Source of the DNA: Ignavibacteriota bacterium
Lineage (GTDB): Bacteria > Bacteroidota > Ignavibacteria > UBA10030 > UBA6906
DNA: 60,587 bases
NCBI GenBank assembly: GCA_003158475.1
Contig: PMJR01000130.1
Span: 1-60,587 of the forward strand
Direction: 5' to 3'
Positions within the stretch are counted from its first letter, which is position 1. The number at the start of each line of letters is the position of its first letter. The position numbers and the translations under genes were made by a program. The notes beneath the pieces were generated by a model that saw nothing but the letters and a program-made list of their open reading frames with translations, made no database searches and had not been told where the DNA came from. Positions 30,516-39,026 of this stretch are shown piece by piece.

Positions 30516-30532
30516 GTTTAAATGATTTAAAC
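30516..30532. promoter_or_regulatory. 17-bp AT-rich dyad, operator candidate
   Basis: GTTTAAAT-G-ATTTAAAC is a perfect 8-bp inverted repeat with a one-base centre, of the size bound by a dimeric helix-turn-helix protein. It is 58 bp from the neighbouring 21-bp dyad. Confidence 0.55.
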
Positions 30533-30562
30533 GTGAATTTCCTCCGGAGCGGCGAAAAGTGA

Positions 30563-30576
30563 GGGAACACGTTCCC
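30563..30576. promoter_or_regulatory. 14-bp dyad GGGAAC-AC-GTTCCC
   Basis: Perfect 6-bp arms with a two-base centre; outer AGTG and CACT bases extend the symmetry imperfectly. It is the third dyad within about 140 bp of the same intergenic region. Confidence 0.5.
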
Positions 30577-30938
30577 GTTTCCACTCATGAGCTATTCTCA
30601 AAAGTGGGATCAGATTTGAGTTTTTGGGACAGCACGCCGTTGTCATTTGCATCGTCGGCATGGAGAATTGCAACAGTAGAGTTAACTCTTGATATCATAA
30701 TAGGTTATTCGGATCTGAGGGTGGGAATCAGAGCAAGTATGTTGCATAACGCAACTTCAACGCCCTCCACAAATCCCCGCGGAATTGAGGTCTATTTGTG
30801 ATCTGAGCCTAACTCATTGTTGCACACACGTTTCTTTAGCTTAAATAATCATCAGTTGCGATGAGGGGAATATGGCACGAATCCTGATAAGTTTGTGCAG
30901 AAGAGTGAACGCAGGTTACAGCCGGAAAGGAGTCAATC

Positions 30939-31571
30939 ATGTCAGCAATACTCGCCTTGGCCACAATAATCGTCCTGATGGTCGTCGGCCTGATCCGCCA
31001 TTCCAGCCATCGGGCGACCATTGCATCTCCCGTGATCGTGAAGCGCTACATACATCCGGGGCATACGTGGGTGCGTGAGACGGAGGACGGTGACGTCCTT
31101 GTGGGCATAGATGATTTCGCCCAATCCCTCATCGGGACGATAGACGGACTCGTTCTCCCCCGGCTTCTGAGAAGGGTGGAACAGGGGAAGGTTGCCTGGA
31201 AGGTCCGGCACGGGTCCCGTGCAGTACCGATGGTCTGCCCCGTGAGCGGCAGAGTGGTCGAAAAGAACGGGATGGTGATGGCGCATCCCGCGCTCGTGAA
31301 TTCCTCCCCCTATGGAGACGGCTGGCTGATACGCGTACGGCCCAGTCGGCTGCCGGCACAACTGCATAACCTGATCACCGGAAAGTCCGCGCAGCAGTGG
31401 CTCGACGGCGCGCGGGCGCAGCTTGCCCGGTTCTTTTCGGGGACTCCCGCGCTGATGTACCAGGACGGCGGCGTCATCCTGACGGATCTTGCCGACCGTT
31501 GCTCCGCGGAGGAGTGGGAGAAGCTGGTGAGTGAGTTCTTCCTCGTAGACGAAAACACGAAACAAGACTGA
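30939..31571 (+). CDS. Membrane-anchored GcvH-like protein lacking the lipoyl lysine (first copy)
   Basis: 210 residues with AGGAG before the ATG. One N-terminal transmembrane helix ('SAILALATIIVLMVVGLI') is followed by a glycine-cleavage H-protein-like barrel (~38-145): 'HPGHTWVRE', 'VLVGIDDFAQSLIG', 'CPVSGRVVEKN' and 'NSSPYGDGWL'. In true GcvH the lipoyl Lys lies eight residues before the Pro of the P-x-S-G turn; here that position is Ser and the neighbouring residue Arg, so lipoylation at the usual site is not possible. A C-terminal helical extension (~150-210) is not part of GcvH. It heads the plus-strand redox operon, 14 bp before a second copy. Confidence 0.8.
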   Translation: MSAILALATIIVLMVVGLIRHSSHRATIASPVIVKRYIHPGHTWVRETEDGDVLVGIDDFAQSLIGTIDGLVLPRLLRRVEQGKVAWKVRHGSRAVPMVCPVSGRVVEKNGMVMAHPALVNSSPYGDGWLIRVRPSRLPAQLHNLITGKSAQQWLDGARAQLARFFSGTPALMYQDGGVILTDLADRCSAEEWEKLVSEFFLVDENTKQD

Positions 31572-31585
31572 CGGGAGAGACGACA

Positions 31586-32260
31586 ATGACTGTCCTATTG
31601 ATGCTTGGCATGATCGTGATATTCCTCGCGGCCGACAGGATCGTCCAGAAACTGCGGGCGATGAAAGAAGCACGCAGGGTTCTGCAGCCGGGAACCATCC
31701 TGTCCGAACCCCCGGAGGGGGTCCGCCTCGCCCTGAACCATACCTGGATGAAAATGGAAAAAGGGGTCGCCGTGATCGGTACGGACGAATTTCTTGCGAG
31801 GATGGTCGGCGCGGTGGAATCCTTCATGCTCCCCGACGTGGGGGCGACGGTCGCCCCGGCGAGCCTGAACATTGCGCTCGCGCACGGCGGACGGAGAGTC
31901 CGGCTCGGGTCCCCTGTGGCGGGCCGCATCCTGGAGGTGAACTCCGGGATCCTCCGCAATCCCATGCTCGCCGGCCGCGATCCGTACGGGAGCGGGTGGC
32001 TCTTGAAGGTTTCCCCCGACCCGGCGCGCGGAAGTGCGTCCGGTTCGCTTACCGGCGCCGCTGCGCGCGAATGGCTCCGGGGTCAGATGTCTCTTGCGAA
32101 GGAATTTCTCGCCGGTGTCCCCCCCCGGACGTCGTTCGCGTCGCTCCCGGACGGCGGGGAGCCCGCCGAGGGTGCGCTCCTTCATTGTGATGCCGCCGCC
32201 TGGGAAGAATTCGAGCGTCGTTTCACCACAATCCATGCACCGGAAACGACTACCACCTGA
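31586..32260 (+). CDS. Membrane-anchored GcvH-like protein lacking the lipoyl lysine (second copy)
   Basis: 224 residues with the same plan as its neighbour: N-terminal transmembrane helix ('[18 protein letters not shown]'), GcvH-like barrel with '[16 protein letters not shown]', '[12 protein letters not shown]' and '[12 protein letters not shown]', and a C-terminal helical region ending in an acidic/aromatic '[11 protein letters not shown]'. No lysine occupies the lipoylation position ('[13 protein letters not shown]'). The two copies are clearly divergent from each other, so they may form a heteromer. It ends 17 bp before the ferredoxin gene. Confidence 0.8.
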   Translation: MTVLLMLGMIVIFLAADRIVQKLRAMKEARRVLQPGTILSEPPEGVRLALNHTWMKMEKGVAVIGTDEFLARMVGAVESFMLPDVGATVAPASLNIALAHGGRRVRLGSPVAGRILEVNSGILRNPMLAGRDPYGSGWLLKVSPDPARGSASGSLTGAAAREWLRGQMSLAKEFLAGVPPRTSFASLPDGGEPAEGALLHCDAAAWEEFERRFTTIHAPETTTT

Positions 32261-32277
32261 GAAATGGGGGAAGCCTC

Positions 32278-33054
32278 ATGTTGAAATCCAAAGGGTTGTT
32301 GATTGATATCACCAGGTGCGTCGGCTGCCATGAATGCGAGCGGGCGTGCGCGGAGGCGAATCGTCTCCCGCAGGAGCCCGCCACCGATCTGTCGGCAAGA
32401 CGATGGACGTACCTGAAGAGCTACAACGATGAGACCGTGTTCGTGCGGCGCCTCTGCATGCACTGCAACGAGCCCACATGCGTCTCGGCATGCCTTGTCG
32501 GTGCCTTCACAAAGACCGAAACCGGGGCGGTGCTGTATGACGAATCAAAATGCATCGGCTGCCGGTACTGCATGCAGGCCTGCCCGTTCGAGGTGCCGCG
32601 GTACGAATGGGGAAGCCTCGCGCCGAAGATACAGAAGTGCCGCTTGTGCTATGAACGGATTGCGGGAGGAGGACAGACCGCGTGCGCCGAGGCTTGCCCC
32701 GCCGGTGCGACCGTCTTCGGTAACCGTGACGACCTGATCAGGGAAGCCCGCGCGCGGATCGACGCGAACCCGGGGGGATACGTCGATTATATCTACGGCC
32801 TGAGCGAGGCGGGGGGGACTTCCGTCCTGTTTCTTTCCGCCATACCGTTTGAGAAGCTGGGGTTCCCGATGAACATCCCGAAGGAGCCGATTCCGGACCT
32901 CTCCTGGCGGGTTCTTTCGCAGGTCCCGAAATATGCCGTCGCGGCGGGGGTCCTGCTCTTCGGCATCAACTGGATCACTGCGCGGCGCACGGATGTTGCG
33001 CGTTTTGAAGCTGAGGAACGCCGCAGGGCGATCACTGAACACCGGGAAAGGTGA
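32278..33054 (+). CDS. HybA/HmcB-like four-cluster ferredoxin with C-terminal membrane helix
   Basis: 258 residues. Sixteen cysteines fall in the four-cluster arrangement of HybA/DmsB/NrfC-type subunits: [35 protein letters not shown] and [20 protein letters not shown]. They should hold four [4Fe-4S] clusters relaying electrons between a catalytic subunit and the quinone-interacting protein encoded next. A C-terminal transmembrane helix ('[15 protein letters not shown]', ~220-235) is present as in HybA, but the N-terminus starts directly with the first cluster and has no Tat signal. The arginine-rich tail after the helix would favour a cytoplasmic C-terminus. Confidence 0.9.
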   Translation: MLKSKGLLIDITRCVGCHECERACAEANRLPQEPATDLSARRWTYLKSYNDETVFVRRLCMHCNEPTCVSACLVGAFTKTETGAVLYDESKCIGCRYCMQACPFEVPRYEWGSLAPKIQKCRLCYERIAGGGQTACAEACPAGATVFGNRDDLIREARARIDANPGGYVDYIYGLSEAGGTSVLFLSAIPFEKLGFPMNIPKEPIPDLSWRVLSQVPKYAVAAGVLLFGINWITARRTDVARFEAEERRRAITEHRER

Positions 33055-33059
33055 CCACG

Positions 33060-34238
33060 ATGAAATTCGAGGGAATATTCAAGCTCACATTCTGGAAGGC
33101 CGTCGCGATCGTGCTGATGGCAACCGGGTTCGCGGCTGCGATTGAACGATATGCGCTCGGCCTCGGAGCCACCACGAACCTGAAAGATACGTTCCCCTGG
33201 GGGATCTGGATCGGCTTCGACATTCTTGTGGGTGTCGGTCTCGCCGCCGGCGGGTTCACCATAGCGGCGACGGTCTATATTTTCGGGATTGAGCGGTTCA
33301 GGCCCATACTCCGGCCGACAATTCTCACGGCGTTTCTGGGATACCTTCTTGTCATCGCCGGGCTGATGGCCGACCTGGGCCGCCCCTGGGCCATCTGGCA
33401 CGCAATCATCATGTGGAATCCCCACTCGGTGATGTTCGAAGTCGCCTGGTGCGTCATGCTCTATACGACGGTGCTGGCGCTGGAATTCAGCCCTGTCATC
33501 CTTGAGCATTTCAAGCTTCAGCGCACGCTGAGGGTCATCAAGGCGATCACGATCCCCCTGGTGATCCTGGGGGTCATACTCTCCACGCTGCATCAGTCGT
33601 CGCTCGGATCGCTGTTCCTGATCATACCGGGGCGGATGCACCCGCTCTGGTATTCGAACATCATCCCGTTCCTCTTCATCATTTCCTGTGTGGCGGCCGG
33701 ACTCGCGATGACGATCATCGAATCGTTCCTCTCCTCCCGCGCTTTCGGGAGGGAGGTCGAGCTTCCCCTTCTCTCGGAGATCTCCCGCGTGATCGTCGTG
33801 GTGCTCGCACTCTATTTCACCGTGCGTGTCCAGGACCTGATGAGCCGCGATGCGCTGAAGTACGTCTTCATGCCGACGTATCAGAGCGGCATGTTCCTCG
33901 TGGAAATCATCCTGGGGGTGCTCCTGCCGTTCTGCCTCCTGCTTTCACGGAAAGTCCGGTCAAGCAAGACGGGTCTGTTCTACTCGGCGGTCCTCGTCCT
34001 GCTCGGGTTCGTTGCGCACAGGATGAACACGGCGATCACCAGCATGGAGCACTGGCCGGACAGGCTGTATGTCCCCTCGGTGCAGGAACTCTGCGTCACG
34101 CTGGGGCTCGTCGCCTTCGGGTTCACCGCCTTTGCATTCGTCGCACGCTATTTCAACGTCTTCGGCGAAGCGCCTCACGAGGTGGACGAGATCCGTGAGG
34201 ATCAGCCGGCGGAACTTACCCACGCCTCGTTTGAATAG
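33060..34238 (+). CDS. HybB/NrfD-family integral membrane quinone-interacting subunit
   Basis: 392 residues with about ten hydrophobic segments. 'FPWGIWIGFDILVGVGLAAGGF' is the typical HybB/NrfD opening, and 'ADLGRPWAIWHAII.WNPHSVMFEV' and 'LHQSSLGSLFLI' are also characteristic. The family exchanges electrons between menaquinone and an iron-sulfur partner. The ATG at 33060 has AGGTGA at good spacing, whereas the GTG at 33051 overlaps the ferredoxin stop and is too close to its own purine tract. No hydrogenase, molybdopterin enzyme or multihaem cytochrome gene is present in the cluster, so the catalytic partner must lie elsewhere. Confidence 0.92.
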   Translation: MKFEGIFKLTFWKAVAIVLMATGFAAAIERYALGLGATTNLKDTFPWGIWIGFDILVGVGLAAGGFTIAATVYIFGIERFRPILRPTILTAFLGYLLVIAGLMADLGRPWAIWHAIIMWNPHSVMFEVAWCVMLYTTVLALEFSPVILEHFKLQRTLRVIKAITIPLVILGVILSTLHQSSLGSLFLIIPGRMHPLWYSNIIPFLFIISCVAAGLAMTIIESFLSSRAFGREVELPLLSEISRVIVVVLALYFTVRVQDLMSRDALKYVFMPTYQSGMFLVEIILGVLLPFCLLLSRKVRSSKTGLFYSAVLVLLGFVAHRMNTAITSMEHWPDRLYVPSVQELCVTLGLVAFGFTAFAFVARYFNVFGEAPHEVDEIREDQPAELTHASFE

Positions 34239-34451
34239 GCGCAAATACCCTCCTTTCAAGGGGCGCCCCGCCATAATGTTCACAAATGCAACACTCCTTC
34301 CTAGCTGTGGGAATCCTGTACGGCGATTCAGGACGTGTGGGGACCACATCCCGCGCAAAATCTTACAATTGTGCGGTTTTCCCCGATTTGTGCATGGCAT
34401 GATTTATGAACTTTCCATGTTCACCACGGCCAGGGGAAAGATCGGCTCCCG

Positions 34452-36113
34452 ATGAGAAGAATTGTGCAGACCATTGCGTTCAGGCTTTTCCTGCTGATCG
34501 TATCCGTCCAGACCCTTGTCCTCGCTCTCCTGACGTACGCCGTCCTCCGCGTCCAGGAATCAAGCCTGATGGACAACGTCCAGTCGAGCGCGGTCCGGGT
34601 GAGCGAGATGATCCGTCGCGCGACGAGACACAGCATGATGTACAACCGTAACGCCGACGTCGACGGGATCATTGCCGAGATGTCCGGTGAACCGGGGATC
34701 GAGGGGATCCGGGTCTACAACAAGACGGGGGAGGTCTCGTACAGCACGGTTCCCTCCGAGCTCCACTCCAGGGTCGACATGAACGCCGAAGCGTGCGTGA
34801 GCTGCCACTTTGAAAGCGGTCTGGAGAATCCCCATCCGGTCTCGGCTGAACTTTCCCGCATTTTCAACACGCCGGACGGTCACCGGGTGCTCGGCCTGAT
34901 AACACCGATCCGGAACGAGGCGCAGTGCTCGGACGCCGACTGTCACGCTCATCCCCCCTCCAGGACGATACTCGGGGTCCTCGACGTGAAGATGTCGCTC
35001 GCGCAGGCGGACCTCAGGCTGGCAGACGCCAAAAGGGAACTGCTTTCCGCGTCTGTCGCCGCCGCGCTCCTTGTCGGCCTTGTCTCGGGCGGGTTCATCT
35101 GGCTTGTGGTCCGGCGCCCCGTACGCCGGCTGACGCGTGGGATGCAGATGGTCTCCTCCGGAGACCTGTCCCAGCATCTGCTCTCCACCTCGCGGGACGA
35201 GCTGGGGCAGCTCGCGCAGACGTTCAACAGCATGACGCAGGAGCTCGCGCGCGCGCGGGGTGAAGTCACCGCGTGGTCGGAGACGCTCGAGCAGAAAGTG
35301 CGCGAGAAGACCGCCGACCTGGAGCGCGCGCACCGCCAGATGGTGGGGGTGGAGAAAATGGCCTCGCTGGGGAACCTGGCCTCCAGCGTGGCGCATGAAC
35401 TGAACAATCCCCTCGAGGGGATACTCACATTCGCGCGGCTTCTCGTGAAGCGCGTGCAGCGGTCCACGCTTCCCGCAGAGGAGGCGAAACCCTATGTGGA
35501 TGACCTCACGCTGATGGGGGACGAGGCCCTCCGGTGCGGCAACATTGTGAAGAACCTTCTCGTGTTCGCCCGCCAGCGGGGAGTCTCTTTTCAAAGCGTG
35601 CGCGTTGCACAGGTGATCGAACGGTGCGTTCTCCTGATGAATCACCATGCACGGATGCACAACGTCGAGCTGAAGACGTCCTCGACCGGCGACGATCTGC
35701 TGGAATGCGATCCGGACCAGGTCCAGCAGGTGTTGATCGCACTGATGGTGAACGCCATCGAGGCGATGGCCCCTTCGGCAGGGCGGAACGAGGGGGGGAC
35801 GCTCTCTCTCGACGTCCGCTCCGGCGGGGGGGATGGCAAAATCCGCCTGCTTGTCAGCGACACCGGGGTCGGCATGAGCGAGGAAACCACGGCGCATATC
35901 TTTGAACCGTTCTACACCACGAAATCGGATTCCAAGGGGGTCGGGCTCGGTCTTTCCGTGGCCTACGGGATACTCGAGCGGCACCACGCGACGGTCGACG
36001 TGGAATCGGCCGTGGGGAAGGGGACGGTGTTCACGCTGACCTTTCCCGCGAAGCAACCGGGTCCCGGTGTTCAGCAGTCAATGTCATCTTCGGTCGAAGG
36101 AAACCACGAATGA
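34452..36113 (+). CDS. Sensor histidine kinase with periplasmic c-type haem motifs
   Basis: 553 residues. Transmembrane helix 1 (~10-32) and helix 2 (~198-222) enclose a periplasmic domain with two haem-c attachment candidates: CVSCH (115-119) and a spaced CSDADCH (159-165, CX4CH). HAMP (~222-275), a coiled-coil linker, the HisKA phospho-acceptor His315 ('SVAHELNNPLEG') and a full HATPase domain (DTGVGM, GVGLGL) follow. It resembles DUF3365/Tll0287-like haem sensors in arrangement, but the family of the periplasmic domain is not certain. It would sense redox state, O2, NO or CO through haem. It overlaps the sigma-54 regulator gene by 4 bp and follows the HybB gene by 213 bp. Confidence 0.9.
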   Translation: MRRIVQTIAFRLFLLIVSVQTLVLALLTYAVLRVQESSLMDNVQSSAVRVSEMIRRATRHSMMYNRNADVDGIIAEMSGEPGIEGIRVYNKTGEVSYSTVPSELHSRVDMNAEACVSCHFESGLENPHPVSAELSRIFNTPDGHRVLGLITPIRNEAQCSDADCHAHPPSRTILGVLDVKMSLAQADLRLADAKRELLSASVAAALLVGLVSGGFIWLVVRRPVRRLTRGMQMVSSGDLSQHLLSTSRDELGQLAQTFNSMTQELARARGEVTAWSETLEQKVREKTADLERAHRQMVGVEKMASLGNLASSVAHELNNPLEGILTFARLLVKRVQRSTLPAEEAKPYVDDLTLMGDEALRCGNIVKNLLVFARQRGVSFQSVRVAQVIERCVLLMNHHARMHNVELKTSSTGDDLLECDPDQVQQVLIALMVNAIEAMAPSAGRNEGGTLSLDVRSGGGDGKIRLLVSDTGVGMSEETTAHIFEPFYTTKSDSKGVGLGLSVAYGILERHHATVDVESAVGKGTVFTLTFPAKQPGPGVQQSMSSSVEGNHE

Positions 36114-37456
36114 ACAAAAGTGAGATCGGCATACTTGTGGTGGACGACGAGCTCATCGTCCGCGAATCGCTCAGCAAATGGTTCAGGGAGGACGGCTTCC
36201 GCGTTGACGCCGCGGAAAGCGCCGCCGCCGCACTGCGGAAGCTGCAGGCAGGCCCCTGGAACATCATGCTTGTGGATATCAAGATGCCCGGCATGGACGG
36301 CATTGAGCTCCTGCAGCGCGTCCGGCAGACAAGCAAGGACGTCGTTGTCATCGTGATCACGGCCTTCGCCACCGTGGACACCGCAGTCAAGGCCCTGAAG
36401 GAAGGCGCCTTCGACTACATCACGAAGCCGATCGATCCCGACTACCTGGACCACATGGTGGACAAGGCGCTGCAGCAACAACTGCTCGTCCGGGAGAATC
36501 AGAAACTGAAGGACACGGTGAGCGAGCTGTCGGAGGCCCGCGAAATCGTCGGCGAGTCACCTGAAATGAAGAAGGTGATGGACCTGGTCCGCACGGTCGC
36601 GCCGACGGACACGACGGTGATGATACGGGGGGAGAGCGGTACGGGGAAGGAGCTCGTGGCCCGCGCGATACATGCCGGGAGCGGCCGGAAGTACTTCCCG
36701 ATTGTCACCGTCAACTGCGGTGCGATGACCGAAAGCCTGCTCGAGAGCGAGCTCTTCGGGCACGAGCGCGGGGCCTTCACCGGGGCCCAGTACCGGAGGA
36801 AGGGGAAAGTGGAGCTTGCGGACGGCGGCACCCTCTTTCTCGACGAGGTCGGCAACATCGATACGAAGACTCAGATGGACCTTCTGCGCGTGATCGAAAC
36901 GAAGCAGTTCACGCGTGTGGGAGGCACCGAGATCCTCCGGTCGGATTTCAGGGTGGTATGCGCGACGAACAAGGACCTGGAATGCGCGGTGCGGGAAGGA
37001 ACGTTCAGGGAGGATCTGTACTACCGCCTGAACGTCTTCACGATCGATCTTCCGCCTCTCCGGGGCCGGCGGGGGGACATCGCAAATCTCGCCCACTATT
37101 TCCTGGAGAAGTTCTCCCGTCAGATGAACAGGAAAGTACAGGGGTTCAGCCCCGAGGCGATGCAGGCGCTCAAGGCCCACGACTGGCCCGGGAACGTGCG
37201 GGAGCTCGAAAACGCCGTAGAGCGGGCGATGGTGGTTGTGCAGGGGGAAGTGATCGAGAGAAGCCACCTTCCGCTGCACGCCCTGGTGACCGGCCAGAGG
37301 GACGGGAAGCGGCTGGAAGACATCGAACAACGCCACATCGAGCAGGTGCTTCGCGACAACGGGTGGAACGTGAGCCGGAGTGCGGCGATTCTCGACATCG
37401 ACAGGGTGACGCTCTACCACAAGATTGAGAAGTTCGGACTCAAGCGCGAGCAATGA
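36110..37456 (+). CDS. NtrC-family sigma-54-dependent response regulator
   Basis: 448 residues: receiver (~5-120, acceptor Asp56 in 'LVDIKMPGMDG', Lys in 'YITKP'), AAA+ domain (~145-380) with Walker A GESGTGKE, the sigma-54 contact loop GAFTGA and Walker B 'LFLDEVG', and a Fis-type helix-turn-helix ending in 'RVTLYHKIEKFGLKREQ'. It is the partner of the haem-motif kinase, and its ATGA overlaps with both neighbours indicate translational coupling. Its promoters should be sigma-54 type; a TGGCACG element with a poor -12 box lies at 30873, upstream of the GcvH-like genes. Confidence 0.93.
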   Translation: MNKSEIGILVVDDELIVRESLSKWFREDGFRVDAAESAAAALRKLQAGPWNIMLVDIKMPGMDGIELLQRVRQTSKDVVVIVITAFATVDTAVKALKEGAFDYITKPIDPDYLDHMVDKALQQQLLVRENQKLKDTVSELSEAREIVGESPEMKKVMDLVRTVAPTDTTVMIRGESGTGKELVARAIHAGSGRKYFPIVTVNCGAMTESLLESELFGHERGAFTGAQYRRKGKVELADGGTLFLDEVGNIDTKTQMDLLRVIETKQFTRVGGTEILRSDFRVVCATNKDLECAVREGTFREDLYYRLNVFTIDLPPLRGRRGDIANLAHYFLEKFSRQMNRKVQGFSPEAMQALKAHDWPGNVRELENAVERAMVVVQGEVIERSHLPLHALVTGQRDGKRLEDIEQRHIEQVLRDNGWNVSRSAAILDIDRVTLYHKIEKFGLKREQ

Positions 37457-37995
37457 ACGCCATCCACCTTCTCCCACTCGGCGGAACGAGCACTGTTCTT
37501 GTGGAGGCCCTCTCCGGGCACCTGCGGCAGACGTTCCGCACACGGGTGGAGATGCACGCGTTCAGCCTGGACCCCGAGCGGTTCTTCGACGCGGGGCGCG
37601 GTCAGTACAATTCCACCGATCTGCTCATGCACCTCAAGAGCCACTATCCCGCGCTCGAGCAGGGGCCAGGCGTCTGCACGCTGGCGCTCGTCCCGTTCGA
37701 CCTGTTCATCCCGATCCTGACGTACGTATTCGGCGAGGCCGAAGTCGGGGGGAATGTGGCGGTCGTCTCGTACCACCGTCTCTCACCGGAACGGTACGGG
37801 CTTCCTCCCGACAACGCCCTGCTCCTGGCGCGGTTCGTCAAAGAGGTTGTCCATGAGCTCGGCCACGTGTTTTCCCTCATCCATTGTTCGGCGCAATCGT
37901 GTGTCATGCATTCTTCATCGTACGTTGAGGAGATCGATCTGAAGGAACAATCGTTCTGCCGCGCCTGCGCGTCGGAACTGGGGCTCAGGTACTGA
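37453..37995 (+). CDS. amzA: Archaemetzincin-family zinc metalloprotease
   Basis: 180 residues, typical archaemetzincin length. The signature HExxHxxGxxHCxxxxCxM is present as HELGHVFSLIHCSAQSCVM (residues 134-152), but with Ser where Gly is usual. The distal CRAC gives the second, structural zinc site together with the two preceding cysteines. No signal peptide is seen, so it is cytosolic. Substrates of this family are unknown. It overlaps the sigma-54 regulator gene by 4 bp, so its production is tied to the regulatory pair. Confidence 0.9.
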   Translation: MNAIHLLPLGGTSTVLVEALSGHLRQTFRTRVEMHAFSLDPERFFDAGRGQYNSTDLLMHLKSHYPALEQGPGVCTLALVPFDLFIPILTYVFGEAEVGGNVAVVSYHRLSPERYGLPPDNALLLARFVKEVVHELGHVFSLIHCSAQSCVMHSSSYVEEIDLKEQSFCRACASELGLRY

Positions 37996-37997
37996 AC

Positions 37998-39026
37998 TTA
38001 TTTCTGCCGCTGCTGCTGCGCCCCCTGACCGGGAGGAAACCGGTAGAGGATCTTTTTCCCGCCGAGGGTCACGACCACGGAATCATCGCTCACCGCCTCC
38101 ACGCGCCCTCTCTTCAGGTCATTCTCGTCCAGAAGCGAATCGAGGTAGAGAGTCATCGTCGTCGTGCTCCCCCGCTGATCCACGCGTGTCGGGACCGTCT
38201 GTTGATCCCTTCCGGATCTCTCCCGGCTCCCCGTGAGGGCGCTGGCCGGTTTCTGGCGAAGGAGGTATTGTCCCTGAAGTGCGTCCTTTGTCTGGTCCGC
38301 CTCCTTTTTCAGGGCTTTGCTCTTGAAGAGGAGCGCATTCTTCTCCCCGGCCGAGACACCTCCCCGCGCCGCGGCGGCATCAAGTGCTCCTCCCGCCCGT
38401 TCCACGATCCCGTCCGACCAGAATCCGCCCCCGGGCTCCTCCATCGGTGCTCCACTGGATGCGGCCGTACTTCCCCGGGAGGGTTCCGTTCTTCGATTGT
38501 TGTCCGCACTCCTGGGGGCGTGGGAAGCCGATCCCTCCTGATTCGCTGCAGCATGTGCGCCGGCCGGCGCGGGAGACTCTGGAGGTTTTTCCGCCGTCAC
38601 CCTCTCCGCAAGTTCCCTGGCCGGAGCATTCCCTTCATCCTGTTTGAGTGACTCAGTCCTGCCTGCCAGTGGGGGAGATCCGCCCACCGGGGGAGAGAGG
38701 CTTCCCTTTCCGGTGAACCACGCGTAGTACACACCGAGACCTGCAATGATGCTGATAGCGGCAGCCACACTCACTATGCGGGGCCAGGCGGCTCGCACCG
38801 GTGGGGCGGCAATCCTCCGTTTCAGTTCCGCTTTGAGGTCCTCCCGGCCCAGCTTGCGGGCCCCGGCGGCGACACGCATCTCCCGCCGGAGTGCTTCCAT
38901 GCACGCAGGGCATCCTGCCGTGTGACGGTCGACTTTCTCTTGCTCCGACCCGAGGAGCCTGCCGAGCGCGTACTTGGAGAGGAGTTCCTCGTCGGAAGCG
39001 ATATGTGTGCCGATGTCGTCAGTCAT
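37998..39026 (-). CDS. Zinc-finger anti-sigma factor with long low-complexity periplasmic region
   Basis: 342 residues. The N-terminal anti-sigma zinc site is HTAGCPAC (HxxxCxxC, ~35-42), preceded by the helix that binds the sigma factor. One transmembrane helix (~85-105, 'IVSVAAAISIIAGLGVYYAW') follows. The periplasmic half is rich in Pro, Ser, Ala and Gly (~110-205), then charged, and ends with a small beta-like domain ('AVSDDSVVVTLGGKKILYRF') and a Gln-rich tail. It overlaps the sigma-factor gene by 8 bp, the usual arrangement for a cognate pair. The sensory ligand is unknown. Confidence 0.88.
   Translation of the reverse strand: MTDDIGTHIASDEELLSKYALGRLLGSEQEKVDRHTAGCPACMEALRREMRVAAGARKLGREDLKAELKRRIAAPPVRAAWPRIVSVAAAISIIAGLGVYYAWFTGKGSLSPPVGGSPPLAGRTESLKQDEGNAPARELAERVTAEKPPESPAPAGAHAAANQEGSASHAPRSADNNRRTEPSRGSTAASSGAPMEEPGGGFWSDGIVERAGGALDAAAARGGVSAGEKNALLFKSKALKKEADQTKDALQGQYLLRQKPASALTGSRERSGRDQQTVPTRVDQRGSTTTMTLYLDSLLDENDLKRGRVEAVSDDSVVVTLGGKKILYRFPPGQGAQQQRQK

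Larger units (their letters stand above)
30323..30938. promoter_or_regulatory. 616-bp intergenic region between the GDH array and the GcvH/Hyb cluster
   Basis: No convincing gene lies here; an 80-codon open frame at 30559-30801 lacks a ribosome-binding site and any recognisable pattern. The stretch is distinctly more AT-rich than its surroundings and holds three dyads (30438, 30516, 30563), a candidate promoter for the minus strand and a smaller GTTGC/GCAAC repeat near 30741. It must carry the control signals of both divergent operons. Confidence 0.7.

Noticed and set aside
30559-30801. 80-codon open frame in the GDH-GcvH intergenic region
   Set aside because: No ribosome-binding site, no family pattern, and it begins at one of the dyads; more likely non-coding regulatory DNA.
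30873-30887. Sigma-54-type promoter upstream of the GcvH-like genes (TGGCACG element)
   Set aside because: The -24 half is perfect but the -12 position reads CTGA instead of TTGC, losing the invariant GC; kept only as a weak hint in the regulator entry.
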